A stretch of DNA of 64,000 nt from Streptomyces alboniger (GCF_008704395.1 NZ_CP023695.1:6634001-6698000); one strand, 5' to 3'. Numbered from the stretch's first letter, positions 25,587-34,647 are shown. Program-made: numbers and translations. Notes: generated from the sequence alone by a model not told the origin.

Positions 25587-26249
25587 TCACTCCATGTGGG
25601 CCGCGGCCTCGCCGCCGCCCGACGGGGCGGTGCCGGGCCCAAGGCGCCCGAGGTCCCGCGGGGTGTCGATGTCGTACGCCTCGGCCACGTCCCCGCACTC
25701 CACGAGCGTGATCTCGCCCGCGTGCTCCCGCAAGTAGTCGCGTGCCCCCCGGTCGCCGACCGCACTCGTCCCGATCCCGGCCCAGTGCTCGCTCCCGAAC
25801 AGGACCGGATGGCCGCGCCGCCCGTCGTACGCGGCCGCCGCGAGGGTCGAGGGCGAACGGTAGGCGGCGCGTACGCGCCCCGTCGCCACCGCGCCGATCC
25901 CCGGCTGGTCGACGAGCGAGACCAGCGCGCCGCTCGCGCCCGTGCCGCGGAGCGAGGCGAGGCCGACCCTGAGCGAGGAGCCCATGCCGTCCTCCCAGTC
26001 CGGGTTGTCGACCACGACACAGCCGCGCAGCGAGGCACGCGCGCGTACGGCGTCGGAGGCGGCGCCGAGGACCACGTGCACCCGGGTGCATCCGGCGTCG
26101 CGCAGCACCCTTACCGCGTGCTCCACCAGGGGGCGGCCGTGATGCTCCAGGAGCGCCTTCGGCCGCCCGCCGAGGCGCCGCCCGCCACCTGCGGCGAGGA
26201 GCAGCCCGGCGACCTCGCCGGCCTGTACGTTCATCGGTTCCGTCGTCAT
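25587..26249 (-). CDS. MobA-like molybdenum-cofactor nucleotidyltransferase
   Basis: A 220-residue nucleotidyltransferase. The N-terminal LLLAAGGGRRLGGRPKALLE is the nucleotide-binding loop. VSLVDQPGI provides the metal-binding Asp, and GHPVLFG follows near residue 145. Relatives include MobA/MocA, which activate molybdopterin with GTP or CTP for enzymes such as xanthine dehydrogenase. That fits the neighbouring purine catabolism genes, though the nucleotide is not shown. The start is uncertain. ATG 26249 has AGGAGG only one base away, GTG 26264 has none, and ATG 26234 has it 16 bases away. Confidence 0.8.
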   Translation of the reverse strand: MTTEPMNVQAGEVAGLLLAAGGGRRLGGRPKALLEHHGRPLVEHAVRVLRDAGCTRVHVVLGAASDAVRARASLRGCVVVDNPDWEDGMGSSLRVGLASLRGTGASGALVSLVDQPGIGAVATGRVRAAYRSPSTLAAAAYDGRRGHPVLFGSEHWAGIGTSAVGDRGARDYLREHAGEITLVECGDVAEAYDIDTPRDLGRLGPGTAPSGGGEAAAHME

Positions 26250-26315
26250 ACCTCCTGGATACACCCCCGGCCCCGCGGGCCTGACCGGACGGGACCGCGG
26301 GGCGCGGGAGTGGCT

Positions 26316-27794
26316 TCAGGCCATCCAGGGGCGGCGGCCCGCGGTGTCGTTCGTGGGGCGCAGATCCCCCGCCGACGCCGCGGCGAGGCGCACCGCGGCC
26401 TGCTCCGACAGTTCCGGCGCCAGCGTGTACGGGACGCGGAGGCGGTGTTCGTGCGTCCCCGGGTCCGCGCCGAAGCGCGAGCCACCCTCGATCCGCACGC
26501 CGTGCGCGAGCGCCGCGCGGGCCAGCGCCGAGGCGACGGGCCGCCCCAGGTCCACCCAGAGCGAGAGCCCGCCCGGCGGCAACCGCCAGCGCCACTCGGG
26601 AAGATAACGGGCCAGGGACGCCGCGAGCGCGTCCCGCTGCGCCCGCAGCCGCGGCAGCCGCTCGCGCAGCACGTCGTCCATGTCCCTCAGCAGATGGAGC
26701 GCCACCAGCTGCTCGATGACGGGCGTCGCCATGTCGCTCGGCACGCGCTTGGTCGCCAGCTCGGTGATCAGCCTGGACCCGGCCCGTACCCAGCCGATCC
26801 GCAGCCCGCCCCAGTGCGTCTTGCTCAACGACCCTACGGTGACGACCTGTTCGCCCGCGCCGGGCGGCGCCAGCGAGGCGAAGGGGGCGGGCGGCGGCCC
26901 GTCGAGCGCGATGTCGGCGATCGTCTCGTCGATCAGCAGCCAGGTGCCCGTGGCGCGGGCCGTCTCCAGGACGCGTACGCGTTGCTCGCGCGGCATCAGA
27001 CTGCCCGTCGGGTTCTGGAAGTCCGGTACGAGGTAGGCGATGCGGGGCGCGGCCTGCCGCAGCGACGACTCGACGAGGCCGCTCTCCCAGCCGTCGTCCG
27101 TGACCGGCACGGGAACCGCGCGCAGGCCCGCGCCGCGGATCGCGTCCAGGGCGTTGGGGTACGAGGGGTTCTCCACCAGGATCCGGTCGCCCGGCCCGCC
27201 GAGGAGGGAAAGGGTCAGGGACAGCGCGTGCTGGGCGCCGGTCGTGATCAGGATCTGGTCGGGGAGCGTCGGCAGACCGCGCCGGGTGAACCGCTCGGCG
27301 ACGGCCGCTCTCAACTCCGGTATGCCGTAGGGGTGGTAGCCCGGCGTCGGCGCGTGCTCGGCCAGCATCGCGGACGCTCCCGCGAGCGCCGCGGTCAGCT
27401 CCGCCTCCGGGGCGCCGGGTGCCGCCACCGCCAGGTCGAGCACGTCGTCGCCCACCGGGAACACCGGGAACGCCGCCACGCTGGACGGGCGCCGGCCCTC
27501 CGGCAGCTCGGTCCAGGTGCCCGCGCCGCGGCGGCTGCGCGCGAAACCGCCCTCGCGCAGGGCGTCGTACGCCGCGGTGACGGTGGCCCGGCTCACCGAG
27601 AGGGCGGCGGCCAGTTCGCGCTCGGCGGGCAGCCGGGTGCGCAGGGGGATGCGGCCGTCGAGCAGGAGGGCGCGTACGGCGTGGGCGAGTGCGCGGTAGC
27701 CCGGGTGCTCACCGGCGGTGCCGGTCAGCAGGGCGGCCAGCTGACGGCTGCCCAGCCGCCGGTCCACTGGATGGGCCACCCATGCCTCTGCCAT
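26316..27794 (-). CDS. MocR-type regulator (GntR winged helix fused to aminotransferase)
   Basis: A 492-residue fusion. Residues 30-100 are a GntR winged helix (RLPAERELAAALSVSRATV). From 110 onward it is a fold-type I aminotransferase domain with NPSYPNALDAIRG, PDFQNPTGSLMP and a PLP lysine in VGSLSKTHWGGLRIGW. MocR proteins sense PLP or an amino compound bound to it and usually control a divergent gene. Here that is the UspA gene at 27894. TTGGCC half-sites fill the gap between them. AGAGGGAG precedes ATG 27794. Confidence 0.88.
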   Translation of the reverse strand: MAEAWVAHPVDRRLGSRQLAALLTGTAGEHPGYRALAHAVRALLLDGRIPLRTRLPAERELAAALSVSRATVTAAYDALREGGFARSRRGAGTWTELPEGRRPSSVAAFPVFPVGDDVLDLAVAAPGAPEAELTAALAGASAMLAEHAPTPGYHPYGIPELRAAVAERFTRRGLPTLPDQILITTGAQHALSLTLSLLGGPGDRILVENPSYPNALDAIRGAGLRAVPVPVTDDGWESGLVESSLRQAAPRIAYLVPDFQNPTGSLMPREQRVRVLETARATGTWLLIDETIADIALDGPPPAPFASLAPPGAGEQVVTVGSLSKTHWGGLRIGWVRAGSRLITELATKRVPSDMATPVIEQLVALHLLRDMDDVLRERLPRLRAQRDALAASLARYLPEWRWRLPPGGLSLWVDLGRPVASALARAALAHGVRIEGGSRFGADPGTHEHRLRVPYTLAPELSEQAAVRLAAASAGDLRPTNDTAGRRPWMA

Positions 27795-27808
27795 GCCAAC
27801 TCCCTCTG

Positions 27809-27832
27809 ATTGGCCCTGCTCTTCAGGCCAAT
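27809..27832. promoter_or_regulatory. Candidate MocR operator
   Basis: ATTGGCC and GGCCAAT form a perfect inverted repeat around a ten-base spacer, starting 15 bases before the MocR gene. A third TTGGCC half-site lies at 27874-27879, so this resembles the multi-half-site operators of MocR proteins. Confidence 0.5.
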
Positions 27833-27893
27833 GAGCGTACAGACTCCGGTTCGCACCGCTTCAGTCGGCTTTTTTGGCCTGGGAGGGATACCG

Positions 27894-28406
27894 ATGACAC
27901 GCATCGAGAGCGGAGAAGGACGCGTCGTCGTGGGGGTGACGGGCTCGCTCGCGAGCCTCGCGGCGCTGCGGGCGGCCGCCGAGGAGGCGCGGCGCGGCTG
28001 CCGCACCCTCGTGGCCGTGACGGCCTGGGCGCCACCGGAGGGGGAGGCGGTGTATCTGCGCCACCCCGACGCGGAGTGGGCGCGGCACTGGTGCGCCGAG
28101 GCGGGGGCCCGCCTCGACCGCGCCTTCGACGCGGCCTTCGGCGGAACGCCGCACGGGGTGCGGACCGAGCGCCGGGTCGTCAGGGACCGGCCGGGGCGCG
28201 CCCTGTGCTCGGTCGCCGCACGCCCGGACGACCTGCTGGTCGTCGGCGCCCGGCACGGCAGACGCCACGCGACCCGCGTGCACCGCTACGTCGCCGCCCA
28301 CGCGCACTGCGCCGTCCTCACGGTCCCGGCGCCGCCCGTGCCGAGGGGCCTGCGCCGGGCGCTGCGAAGGGTGACGGCGGAGGACTTCGCGCTGGTCGGG
28401 CACTGA
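27894..28406 (+). CDS. Universal stress protein (UspA-like)
   Basis: A 170-residue UspA-fold protein, made of a single Usp domain. VVVGVTGSLASLAALRAAAEEA is the N-terminal strand-helix. The C-terminal DLLVVGARHGRRHATRVHRY occupies the place of the ATP-binding G-2X-G-9X-G-S/T loop, but the consensus is only partly kept, so ATP binding is uncertain. ATG 27894 is preceded by GGGAGGGA. It is divergent from the MocR gene and converges on allR. Confidence 0.8.
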   Translation: MTRIESGEGRVVVGVTGSLASLAALRAAAEEARRGCRTLVAVTAWAPPEGEAVYLRHPDAEWARHWCAEAGARLDRAFDAAFGGTPHGVRTERRVVRDRPGRALCSVAARPDDLLVVGARHGRRHATRVHRYVAAHAHCAVLTVPAPPVPRGLRRALRRVTAEDFALVGH

Positions 28407-28430
28407 GGCCGGGAGCGGCCGCGGTCCTGC

Positions 28431-29246
28431 TTAGGCGCCCGGCCCCGAACTGACCAGGGCCGCCGACAGCTCCACCGCCACCTGCTGCAACACCGGCACG
28501 ATCCGCTCCGTCGCCGCCTCGGTCACCCGTCCCGCGGGACCGGAGATGGAGATCGCCGCCGCCGTGGGTGAGTTGGGCACCGACACGGCCAGGCACCGTA
28601 CGCCGATCTCCTGCTCGTTGTCGTCGACGGCGTACCCGGCGCGGCGGACCTCCTCAAGCGCGTCGAGGAACCCTTCCGCCGTGGTGATGGTCTTCTCCGT
28701 GGCCGCGGGCATCCCGGTGCGGGCGAGCAGCGCCCGCACCTCCTCCGGCGGCGTGTGCGCGAGGAGCGCCTTGCCGACGCCCGTGGAGTGCGGCAGGACC
28801 CGCCGGCCGACCTCGGTGAACATCCGCATCGAGTGCTTGGACGGCACCTGTGCGACGTACACGATCTCGTCGCCGTCGAGCAGCGCCATGTTGGCCGTCT
28901 CGCCGGTCTCCTCGACGAGGCGGGCGAGGTAGGGCCTGGCCCACGTGCCGAGCAGCCGCGAGGCCGACTCGCCGAGGCGGATCAGTCGCGGGCCGAGGGA
29001 GTAGCGGCGGTTGGCCTGCTGGCGTACGTAGCCACAGGCGACCAGGGTGCGCATCAGGCGGTGGATCGTCGGGAGGGGCAGGCCACTGCTCGCGGACAGC
29101 TCGCTGAGACCGACCTCGCCCCCCGCGTCCGCCATCCGTTCGAGCAGATCGAAGGCGCGCTCGAGTGACTGGACGCCGCCGCTCGCGGCGGGGGGCTTCG
29201 AGGCGGCGACTTCAGCAGGGGCGTCGTTGGCGCTTGACGTCGGCAC
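28431..29246 (-). CDS. allR: IclR-family repressor of allantoin catabolism
   Basis: A 271-residue IclR regulator. A winged helix at about 25-90 (LSELSASSGLPLPTIHRLMR) is followed by the IclR effector domain, with VLPHSTGVGKALLAH and GYAVDDNEQEIGVRCLAVSV lining the ligand pocket. AllR proteins usually bind glyoxylate or allantoate-related signals and repress the allantoin genes. GTG 29246 follows AAAGGA. It is divergent from allantoinase, and the gap between them carries three inverted repeats that may be its operators. The name is supported by context rather than by a unique motif. Confidence 0.87.
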   Translation of the reverse strand: MPTSSANDAPAEVAASKPPAASGGVQSLERAFDLLERMADAGGEVGLSELSASSGLPLPTIHRLMRTLVACGYVRQQANRRYSLGPRLIRLGESASRLLGTWARPYLARLVEETGETANMALLDGDEIVYVAQVPSKHSMRMFTEVGRRVLPHSTGVGKALLAHTPPEEVRALLARTGMPAATEKTITTAEGFLDALEEVRRAGYAVDDNEQEIGVRCLAVSVPNSPTAAAISISGPAGRVTEAATERIVPVLQQVAVELSAALVSSGPGA

Positions 29247-29429
29247 GGCGCGTTCCTTTCGGTGCTGGCGGGCAAGGAAGCAGCCTACCGGGCGGTTCTT
29301 CCCGGGGGCTCGCGCGCGAGGCGGCGTCGTCGCCGGTCAGGGGGACTTTGCCCGGGTCTTCCCAAGGTTGTCCGAGGCCCCTTGAAGCCGCCCTTGTGCG
29401 TAGCTACGTTCTGGCTGGCGGAATTCTAA

Positions 29430-29444
29430 TTCCATGTTGTGGAA
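29430..29444. promoter_or_regulatory. Candidate AllR box 1
   Basis: TTCCATGTTGTGGAA: perfect 5-bp arms in the TTCC-N7-GGAA layout, in the 314-base region between allR and allB. Confidence 0.6.
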
Positions 29445-29487
29445 ACGTCTAGACCCTTGACGCCGCGCGGCGGAGCGTGAAAACTCC

Positions 29488-29519
29488 TTCAACAGAACGT
29501 TGAATTCCGTTAAGCGGAA
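29488..29519. promoter_or_regulatory. Candidate AllR boxes 2 and 3 (abutting)
   Basis: TTCAACAGAACGTTGAA (29488-29504, perfect 6-bp arms) abuts TTCCGTTAAGCGGAA (29505-29519, perfect 5-bp arms). The second repeats the 15-bp TTCC-N7-GGAA layout. They lie about 40-70 bases before the allB start, suited to repression. The rest of 29247-29560 holds no gene. Confidence 0.6.
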
Positions 29520-29560
29520 ACAAAAGGTCTGTGAAGCGGAACAGAAGAGAGGGGACACGG

Positions 29561-30943
29561 GTGTCCGATCAGGACGTGAACGTGGACGCGGGCACGGGTG
29601 CGGGCGGCGCGGGTGTGGAGCTGGTGCTGCGCTCCACCCGCGTCGTCACCCCGGAGGGAACTCGCGCCGCCTCGGTCGCCGTCTCCGGCGGGACGATCGT
29701 GAGCGTCGACGCGTACGACACTCCGGTACCGGACGGCGTACGCGTCGAGGACCTCGGCGACGACGTCCTGCTGCCCGGCCTCGTCGACACGCACGTCCAC
29801 GTGAACGACCCCGGACGCACGGAGTGGGAGGGCTTCTGGACCGCCACCCGCGCCGCCGCCGCGGGCGGCATCACCACCTTGGTCGACATGCCCCTCAACT
29901 CCCTGCCGCCGACCACGACGGTCGACAACCTGCGCACCAAGCAGGACGTCGCCCGCGGCAAGGCGCACATCGACGTCGGCTTCTGGGGCGGCGCCCTGCC
30001 CGACAACGTCGCGGACCTCAAGCCCCTGCACGACGCGGGGGTGTACGGCTTCAAGTGCTTCCTCTCGCCGTCCGGCGTCGACGAGTTCCCCGAACTCGAC
30101 CAGGACCAGCTCGCCGCGTCCATGGCCGAGATCACCGGCTTCGGCGGGCTCCTCATCGTGCACGCCGAGGACCCGCACGAGCTGGAGGCCGCCCCGCACA
30201 CGAGCGGCCCCAAGTACGCGGACTACCTCCGGACCCGGCCCCGCATCTCCGAGGACACCGCGATCGAGGGACTCATCGCCGTCGCCAAGCGGATCGGCGC
30301 CCGCATCCACGTCCTGCACCTGTCCTCGTCGGACGCGCTGCCGCTCATCGCCGCCGCCAAGCGCGAGGGCGTCAAGGTGACGGTGGAGACCTGCCCGCAT
30401 TATCTGACGCTGACCGCCGAGGAGGTCCCCGACGGCGCCAGCGAGTTCAAGTGCTGCCCGCCCATCCGGGAGGCCGGCAATCAGGACCTGCTGTGGGAGG
30501 CGCTGGCCGACGGCACCATCGACTGCGTCGTCACGGACCACTCGCCCTCCACCGCCGAGCTGAAGACCGACGACTTCGCGACCGCGTGGGGCGGCATCTC
30601 CGGGCTCCAGCTGAGCCTGCCCGCGGTCTGGACCGAGGCCCGCAAGCGCGGTTACGGCCTTGAGGACGTGGTGCGCTGGATGTCCACGCGCACCGCACAG
30701 CTGGTCGGGCTCGACCGGAAGGGTGCCATCGAGGCCGGCCGCGACGCCGACTTCGCGGTTCTCGCGCCCGACGAGACCTTCACCGTGGACCCCGCGGAGC
30801 TGCACCACCGGAACCGGGTCACGGCGTACGCGGGCAAGACCCTCAGCGGCGTCGTGAAGTCCACCTGGCTGCGCGGCGAACGCATCCTGCACGGCGGCGA
30901 GTTCACCGAACCCGCGGGCCGACTTCTGGAAAGGAACAACTGA
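29561..30943 (+). CDS. allB: Allantoinase
   Basis: A 460-residue amidohydrolase that opens the hydantoin ring of allantoin to allantoate. [20 protein letters not shown] supplies the first metal histidines. FKCFLSPSG contains the lysine expected to be carboxylated. ETCPHYL and VVTDHSPS supply the remaining ligands. GTG 29561 (MSDQDVNVD) with a preceding AGAGGGG is chosen over the in-frame start at 29531. It is followed five bases later by allantoicase, so the two form an operon controlled from the AllR-box region. Confidence 0.95.
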   Translation: MSDQDVNVDAGTGAGGAGVELVLRSTRVVTPEGTRAASVAVSGGTIVSVDAYDTPVPDGVRVEDLGDDVLLPGLVDTHVHVNDPGRTEWEGFWTATRAAAAGGITTLVDMPLNSLPPTTTVDNLRTKQDVARGKAHIDVGFWGGALPDNVADLKPLHDAGVYGFKCFLSPSGVDEFPELDQDQLAASMAEITGFGGLLIVHAEDPHELEAAPHTSGPKYADYLRTRPRISEDTAIEGLIAVAKRIGARIHVLHLSSSDALPLIAAAKREGVKVTVETCPHYLTLTAEEVPDGASEFKCCPPIREAGNQDLLWEALADGTIDCVVTDHSPSTAELKTDDFATAWGGISGLQLSLPAVWTEARKRGYGLEDVVRWMSTRTAQLVGLDRKGAIEAGRDADFAVLAPDETFTVDPAELHHRNRVTAYAGKTLSGVVKSTWLRGERILHGGEFTEPAGRLLERNN

Positions 30944-30947
30944 AACA

Positions 30948-32063
30948 GTGGCGATACCCTCCTTCACCGGCGACGCGAGCCCCTACGGCGGCGGCGAGCC
31001 CTACGCCGACTACCGCACGGCCGACTTCCCCTTCACCCAGTACGCCAACCTCGCCGACCGGCAGCTCGGCGCCGGTGTGATCGCCGCCAACGACGAGTTC
31101 TTCGCCATGCGCGAGAACCTGCTGCTCGCGCACCCGGCCGTGTTCGACCCCGAGCACTTCGGGCACAAGGGCAAGGTCATGGACGGCTGGGAGACCCGCC
31201 GCCGGCGCGGTGTCTCGGCCGAGCACCCGTGGCCCACCGAGGACGACCACGACTGGGCGCTGGTGCGCCTCGGCGCCCCCGGCGTCATCCGCGGCATCGT
31301 CGTCGACACCGCCCACTTCCGCGGCAACTACCCCCAGGCCGTGTCCGTGGAGGGCACCAGCGTCGAGGGTTCGCCGACGCCCGAGGAGCTGTGCGGCGAC
31401 CACGTGAAGTGGACGACGCTCGTCCCGCGTACGCCCGTCGGCGGCCACGCCGCCAACGGCTTCGCCGTCGACGTCGAGCAGCGCTTCACGCACCTGCGCG
31501 TCAACCAGCACCCCGACGGCGGCATCGCCCGCCTGCGCGTGTACGGCGAGGTCGTCGCCGACCCCAAGTGGCTCACCGCGCTCGGCACGTTCGACGTCGT
31601 CGCCCTGGAGAACGGCGGCCAGGTCGAGGACGCGTCCGACCGTTTCTACTCCCCGGCCACCAACACCATCCAGCCGGGCCGCTCCCGCAAGATGGACGAC
31701 GGCTGGGAGACCCGCCGCCGCCGCGACACCGGCAACGACTGGATCCGCTACCAGCTCGTCCAGCAGTCCGAGATCCGCGCCGTGGAGATCGACACCGCCT
31801 ACCTCAAGGGCAACTCGGCGGGCTGGGCGGCCCTCTCCGTACGCGACGGGGGAGAGGGCGGCGAGTGGGCCGAGGCGCTGCCCCGCACCCGGCTCCAGCC
31901 CGACACCAACCACCGCTTCGTCCTGGACACCCCGGTCGTCGGCACGCACGTCCGCGTCGACATCTTCCCGGACGGCGGCATCTCCCGCCTGCGCCTGTTC
32001 GGTTCGCTGACCGAGGAGGGCGCGGCCAGGCTGGCGGCCCGCCACCAGGAGCTGGGCGGCTGA
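30948..32063 (+). CDS. alc: Allantoicase
   Basis: A 371-residue enzyme that splits allantoate to ureidoglycolate and urea. It has the family's two repeated beta-sandwich halves, each carrying DGWETRRRR (near residues 81 and 250) and a RVxxxPDGGI(A/S)RLR segment. The start is GTG at 30948 with GGAAAGG upstream inside the end of allB. Together with AllB and malate synthase it channels purine nitrogen and carbon into central metabolism. Confidence 0.95.
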   Translation: MAIPSFTGDASPYGGGEPYADYRTADFPFTQYANLADRQLGAGVIAANDEFFAMRENLLLAHPAVFDPEHFGHKGKVMDGWETRRRRGVSAEHPWPTEDDHDWALVRLGAPGVIRGIVVDTAHFRGNYPQAVSVEGTSVEGSPTPEELCGDHVKWTTLVPRTPVGGHAANGFAVDVEQRFTHLRVNQHPDGGIARLRVYGEVVADPKWLTALGTFDVVALENGGQVEDASDRFYSPATNTIQPGRSRKMDDGWETRRRRDTGNDWIRYQLVQQSEIRAVEIDTAYLKGNSAGWAALSVRDGGEGGEWAEALPRTRLQPDTNHRFVLDTPVVGTHVRVDIFPDGGISRLRLFGSLTEEGAARLAARHQELGG

Positions 32064-32081
32064 TCCGCCCCCGCCGAACGT

Positions 32082-32115
32082 GGGGCGCGCCGGGTGGACA
32101 GCCCCGGCGCGCCCC
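32082..32115. terminator. Hairpin terminator between convergent alc and SDR genes
   Basis: GGGGCGCGCCGGG pairs exactly with its complement across an eight-base loop. The stem is centred between the two stop codons and can serve both strands. Confidence 0.65.
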
Positions 32116-32128
32116 GCACCCGTTTCCC

Positions 32129-32869
32129 TTACGCGGCGTGACCGCCGTCCACCGACAGCTCGGTGCCCGTGACGTACGCGGCGTCGTCCCCGGCCAGATA
32201 GCCGACCAGGGAGGCCACCTCGGCGGCGGAGCCGAAGCGGCCGAGGGCCGTCAGGGCGCTCTGGCCGTCGGCGTAGGGCCCGTCCGCCGGGTTCATGTCG
32301 GTGTCGATCGGGCCCGGCTGGACCAGGTTCGCCGTGATCCGTCGCCCGCCCAACTCCCGTGCCAGCGCCTTGTTGAGGCCGATCAGCGCGGCCTTGCTGG
32401 TCGCGTAGAGCGTGCCGCCGGGCCCCGGGACCCGCTGGGCCATGCAGCTGCCGATGGTGATGATCCGGCCGCCGTCGCGCAGCCGACCGGCCGCCGCCTG
32501 CGAGGCCAGGAAGACCCCTCGGACGTTGACGGCGAGGACGCGGTCGATGTCGGCGAGCGTCAGGTCGCCGACGGGGCCGAGGACTCCGATGCCCGCGTTG
32601 TTCACCAGGATGTCCAGATGGCCGAGGTCGTCGGCCGCGCGGTCCACGGCACCCGCGGCGTCCCCCGGGTCGGCCGCGTCCGCCCGCACGGCGAAGCCGC
32701 GCCGACCCATGGCCTCGATCTTCGCGAGGACCTCGTGGGCCGCGGCTTCGCCGTGGACGTACGTGATCGCCACGTCGGCGCCCTCCTGGGCCAGGCGCAG
32801 CGCGATCGCCGCGCCCATGCCGCGGCTGCCGCCGGTGACGAGGGCAGTCCTGCCGGTGAGAGAAGACAT
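32129..32869 (-). CDS. SDR-family oxidoreductase
   Basis: A 246-residue classical short-chain dehydrogenase. The NAD(P) loop is TGGSRGMGAAIAL (12-24), NNAG is near 88, and the catalytic Ser (GSCMA) and YATSK are in place. VTGTELSVDGGHAA closes the chain. The ARG-rich loop suggests NADP preference. The substrate is unknown; annotation as 3-oxoacyl reductase-like would be over-specific. AGAGG precedes ATG 32869. It is divergent from a DHFR-like gene across 220 bases that hold no recognisable gene. Confidence 0.87.
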   Translation of the reverse strand: MSSLTGRTALVTGGSRGMGAAIALRLAQEGADVAITYVHGEAAAHEVLAKIEAMGRRGFAVRADAADPGDAAGAVDRAADDLGHLDILVNNAGIGVLGPVGDLTLADIDRVLAVNVRGVFLASQAAAGRLRDGGRIITIGSCMAQRVPGPGGTLYATSKAALIGLNKALARELGGRRITANLVQPGPIDTDMNPADGPYADGQSALTALGRFGSAAEVASLVGYLAGDDAAYVTGTELSVDGGHAA

Positions 32870-33089
32870 ATCCGTACCTCTTCCGCGTGGTGAATCGCTG
32901 TATCGCTGTGCGAGCGGTAAGTGCTTGCAGATTCAATGAAAGGTGTTCACGCGGCTGGTGGCTGGCGGTAAACGGACGCGACGGTCGGGTGCCTCGGGAA
33001 GGCGGAGGTCTCTCCGGCGGCGATGACTTCCGGTCGGTGGCACGGTCTGAGTAGGTGACAGAACAGCGGCCCGGAGAGAGGCGTTCGCC

Positions 33090-33698
33090 ATGAAGATCAC
33101 ATTCACCCAGTTCCTCACCCTCGACGGGGTCTTCCAGGCCCCCGGCGGCCCGGACGAGGACCGCAGCGGCGGCTTCGAGCACGGCGGCTGGTCGGTGCCC
33201 TACGGCGACGAGGACTTCGGCGCGTTCATCGATGAGGTGTTCGAACAGGCCGACGCGTTCCTGCTCGGGCGCGGGACATACGAGATCTTCGCCGGGTACT
33301 GGCCCGCGGTGACCGAGCCCGACAACCCGGTGGCCACCAAGCTCAACGCCCTGCCGAAGTACGTCGCGAGCACCACCCTGACCAGCGCCGACTGGCGCAA
33401 CACGCAGATCATCGGCCGCGACGACCTGGTCAAGGACGTCACCGCGCTCAAGGAGAGTCCGGGGCGCGAACTCCAGATGCACGGCAGCGGCAACCTCGCG
33501 CGGTCCCTGATGGCGCACGACCTGATCGACGTACTGCACCTGCTGACGTTCCCCGTCGCCCTCGGCACCGGCAAGCGGCTCTTCGCGGAGGGCGGTCTGC
33601 CCACGGCCTTCCGTCTCGCGCGGTCGCGTACGACGTCCACGGGCGTCGTCATCAGCACGTACGAGCGTGCGGGGCGGCCGGAGTACGGCAGCTACTAG
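33090..33698 (+). CDS. Dihydrofolate reductase-like protein (RibD C-terminal fold)
   Basis: A 202-residue protein of the DHFR-like/RibD-C group. It has an FLTLDGVFQAPGGPDED opening and LLGRGTYEIFAGYWP. MHGSGNLARSLMAHDLID and LTFPVALGTGKRLF form the NADPH side. These stand-alone proteins are common in Streptomyces and are probably small-molecule reductases. A role in folate or riboflavin synthesis is not indicated. GGAGAGAGG lies before ATG 33090. Confidence 0.87.
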   Translation: MKITFTQFLTLDGVFQAPGGPDEDRSGGFEHGGWSVPYGDEDFGAFIDEVFEQADAFLLGRGTYEIFAGYWPAVTEPDNPVATKLNALPKYVASTTLTSADWRNTQIIGRDDLVKDVTALKESPGRELQMHGSGNLARSLMAHDLIDVLHLLTFPVALGTGKRLFAEGGLPTAFRLARSRTTSTGVVISTYERAGRPEYGSY

Positions 33699-33831
33699 GC
33701 GAGGCCGAAGTGCGGCGGTCACCAAGCGGGGCCGACGAGGCGTCGTGGTGCGGTGAAGGAAGGTTAACTCCAGGAAAATTCACCGCACTTGACGTTGACA
33801 CCTCAACCTCTACGCGCGTCACACTTGCCCC

Positions 33832-34257
33832 ATGCGAATCCCCCCACGAATTCTCGGTGCCACCGCCCTCGCCGCCGCCCTGCTCGTCGGCGGCCCCGCC
33901 GCGGCCACCGCGGGCGCCACTCCCGCCGCGTCCCCCGCGCCCGTCTCCCAGTCCTCGTACGCCGTCACCGCGGTCGGCGACATCTGCTACTCCGCGCTGC
34001 CCGCCCAGGCACACGACACCCTCGACCTGATCGAGGCGGGCGGCCCCTACCCGTACCCGCAGGACGGCACCGTCTTCCAGAACCGCGAAGGCGAACTGCC
34101 GCGGCAGGGCTCCGGCTACTACCACGAGTACACGGTCGTCACCCCGGGCTCGGACGACCGCGGCGCCCGCCGCATCGTCACCGGCGAGAAGAGCCAGGAG
34201 GACTACTACACCGCCGACCACTACGCGTCCTTCGCCCTGGTCGACCACGGCTGCTGA
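33832..34257 (+). CDS. Secreted guanyl-specific ribonuclease (RNase Sa type)
   Basis: A 141-residue precursor of a small extracellular RNase that cuts after guanosine. The signal peptide is about residues 1-28 and the mature domain starts near residue 45. By alignment to RNase Sa from memory, catalytic residues are Glu99 (YYHEYTV), Arg110, Arg114 (RIVTGE) and His130 (DHYASF). Cys52 and Cys141 would form the family disulfide. No dedicated inhibitor (barstar-like) gene is adjacent. Export and the disulfide presumably keep it inactive in the cytosol. Confidence 0.92.
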   Translation: MRIPPRILGATALAAALLVGGPAAATAGATPAASPAPVSQSSYAVTAVGDICYSALPAQAHDTLDLIEAGGPYPYPQDGTVFQNREGELPRQGSGYYHEYTVVTPGSDDRGARRIVTGEKSQEDYYTADHYASFALVDHGC

Positions 34258-34294
34258 GCCCTCGCCCGGACCTCCCCGGGGCGGCGGCGCGCGG

Positions 34295-34501
34295 TCAGCC
34301 CTCCTGCCGGCTCTCCGCGGCGGCGAACAGCGCGATCGCCAGCACGATCATCGCGATGCTCGCGTACAGCTCGTAGCTCTCCAGAACGCCGAAGCGGCGC
34401 AGCAGACCCCACCCGTACCGCTCGTCGGAGAGGTCGTGGACCACGCCGCCCGCGCCCTGGACGAGCAGGAGGAAACCGAGAAATTCCAGTAGCCGCTTCA
34501 T
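34295..34501 (-). CDS. Small two-helix membrane protein
   Basis: A 68-residue protein with two predicted membrane helices, about residues 4-20 and 44-62. Short conserved-looking segments HDLSDERYGWGLLRR link them. I do not recognise a family function. It converges on the RNase gene. Its ribosome binding site GAGGA lies inside one arm of a 16-bp inverted repeat immediately upstream, so translation may be controlled by RNA structure. Confidence 0.7.
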   Translation of the reverse strand: MKRLLEFLGFLLLVQGAGGVVHDLSDERYGWGLLRRFGVLESYELYASIAMIVLAIALFAAAESRQEG

Positions 34502-34506
34502 GACGA

Positions 34507-34558
34507 GGATCCTCGCCCCGCGCCTTGCTCGCGCACATCCGCCGCGGGGCGAGGATCC
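34507..34558. repeat. 16-bp perfect inverted repeat over a start region
   Basis: GGATCCTCGCCCCGCG at 34507-34522 and its exact complement at 34543-34558 flank a 20-base loop. The proximal arm begins five bases from the ATG of the small membrane protein and contains its ribosome binding site. It may act as a translational control hairpin or as a terminator for leftward read-through. Confidence 0.6.
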
Positions 34559-34647
34559 GTCCGGCGTACGGGTCCGAAAGTCTGCGACCCGCGCTACTTT
34601 GGTCGGTGATCACACGCGGGGACCGCCCGCCGGCCCCACCGGGTGCG

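Noticed and set aside
30903..33725. A 940-codon minus-strand frame across alc and the DHFR-like gene
   Set aside because: It spans several genes with clear motifs on other frames and contains no recognisable domain itself.
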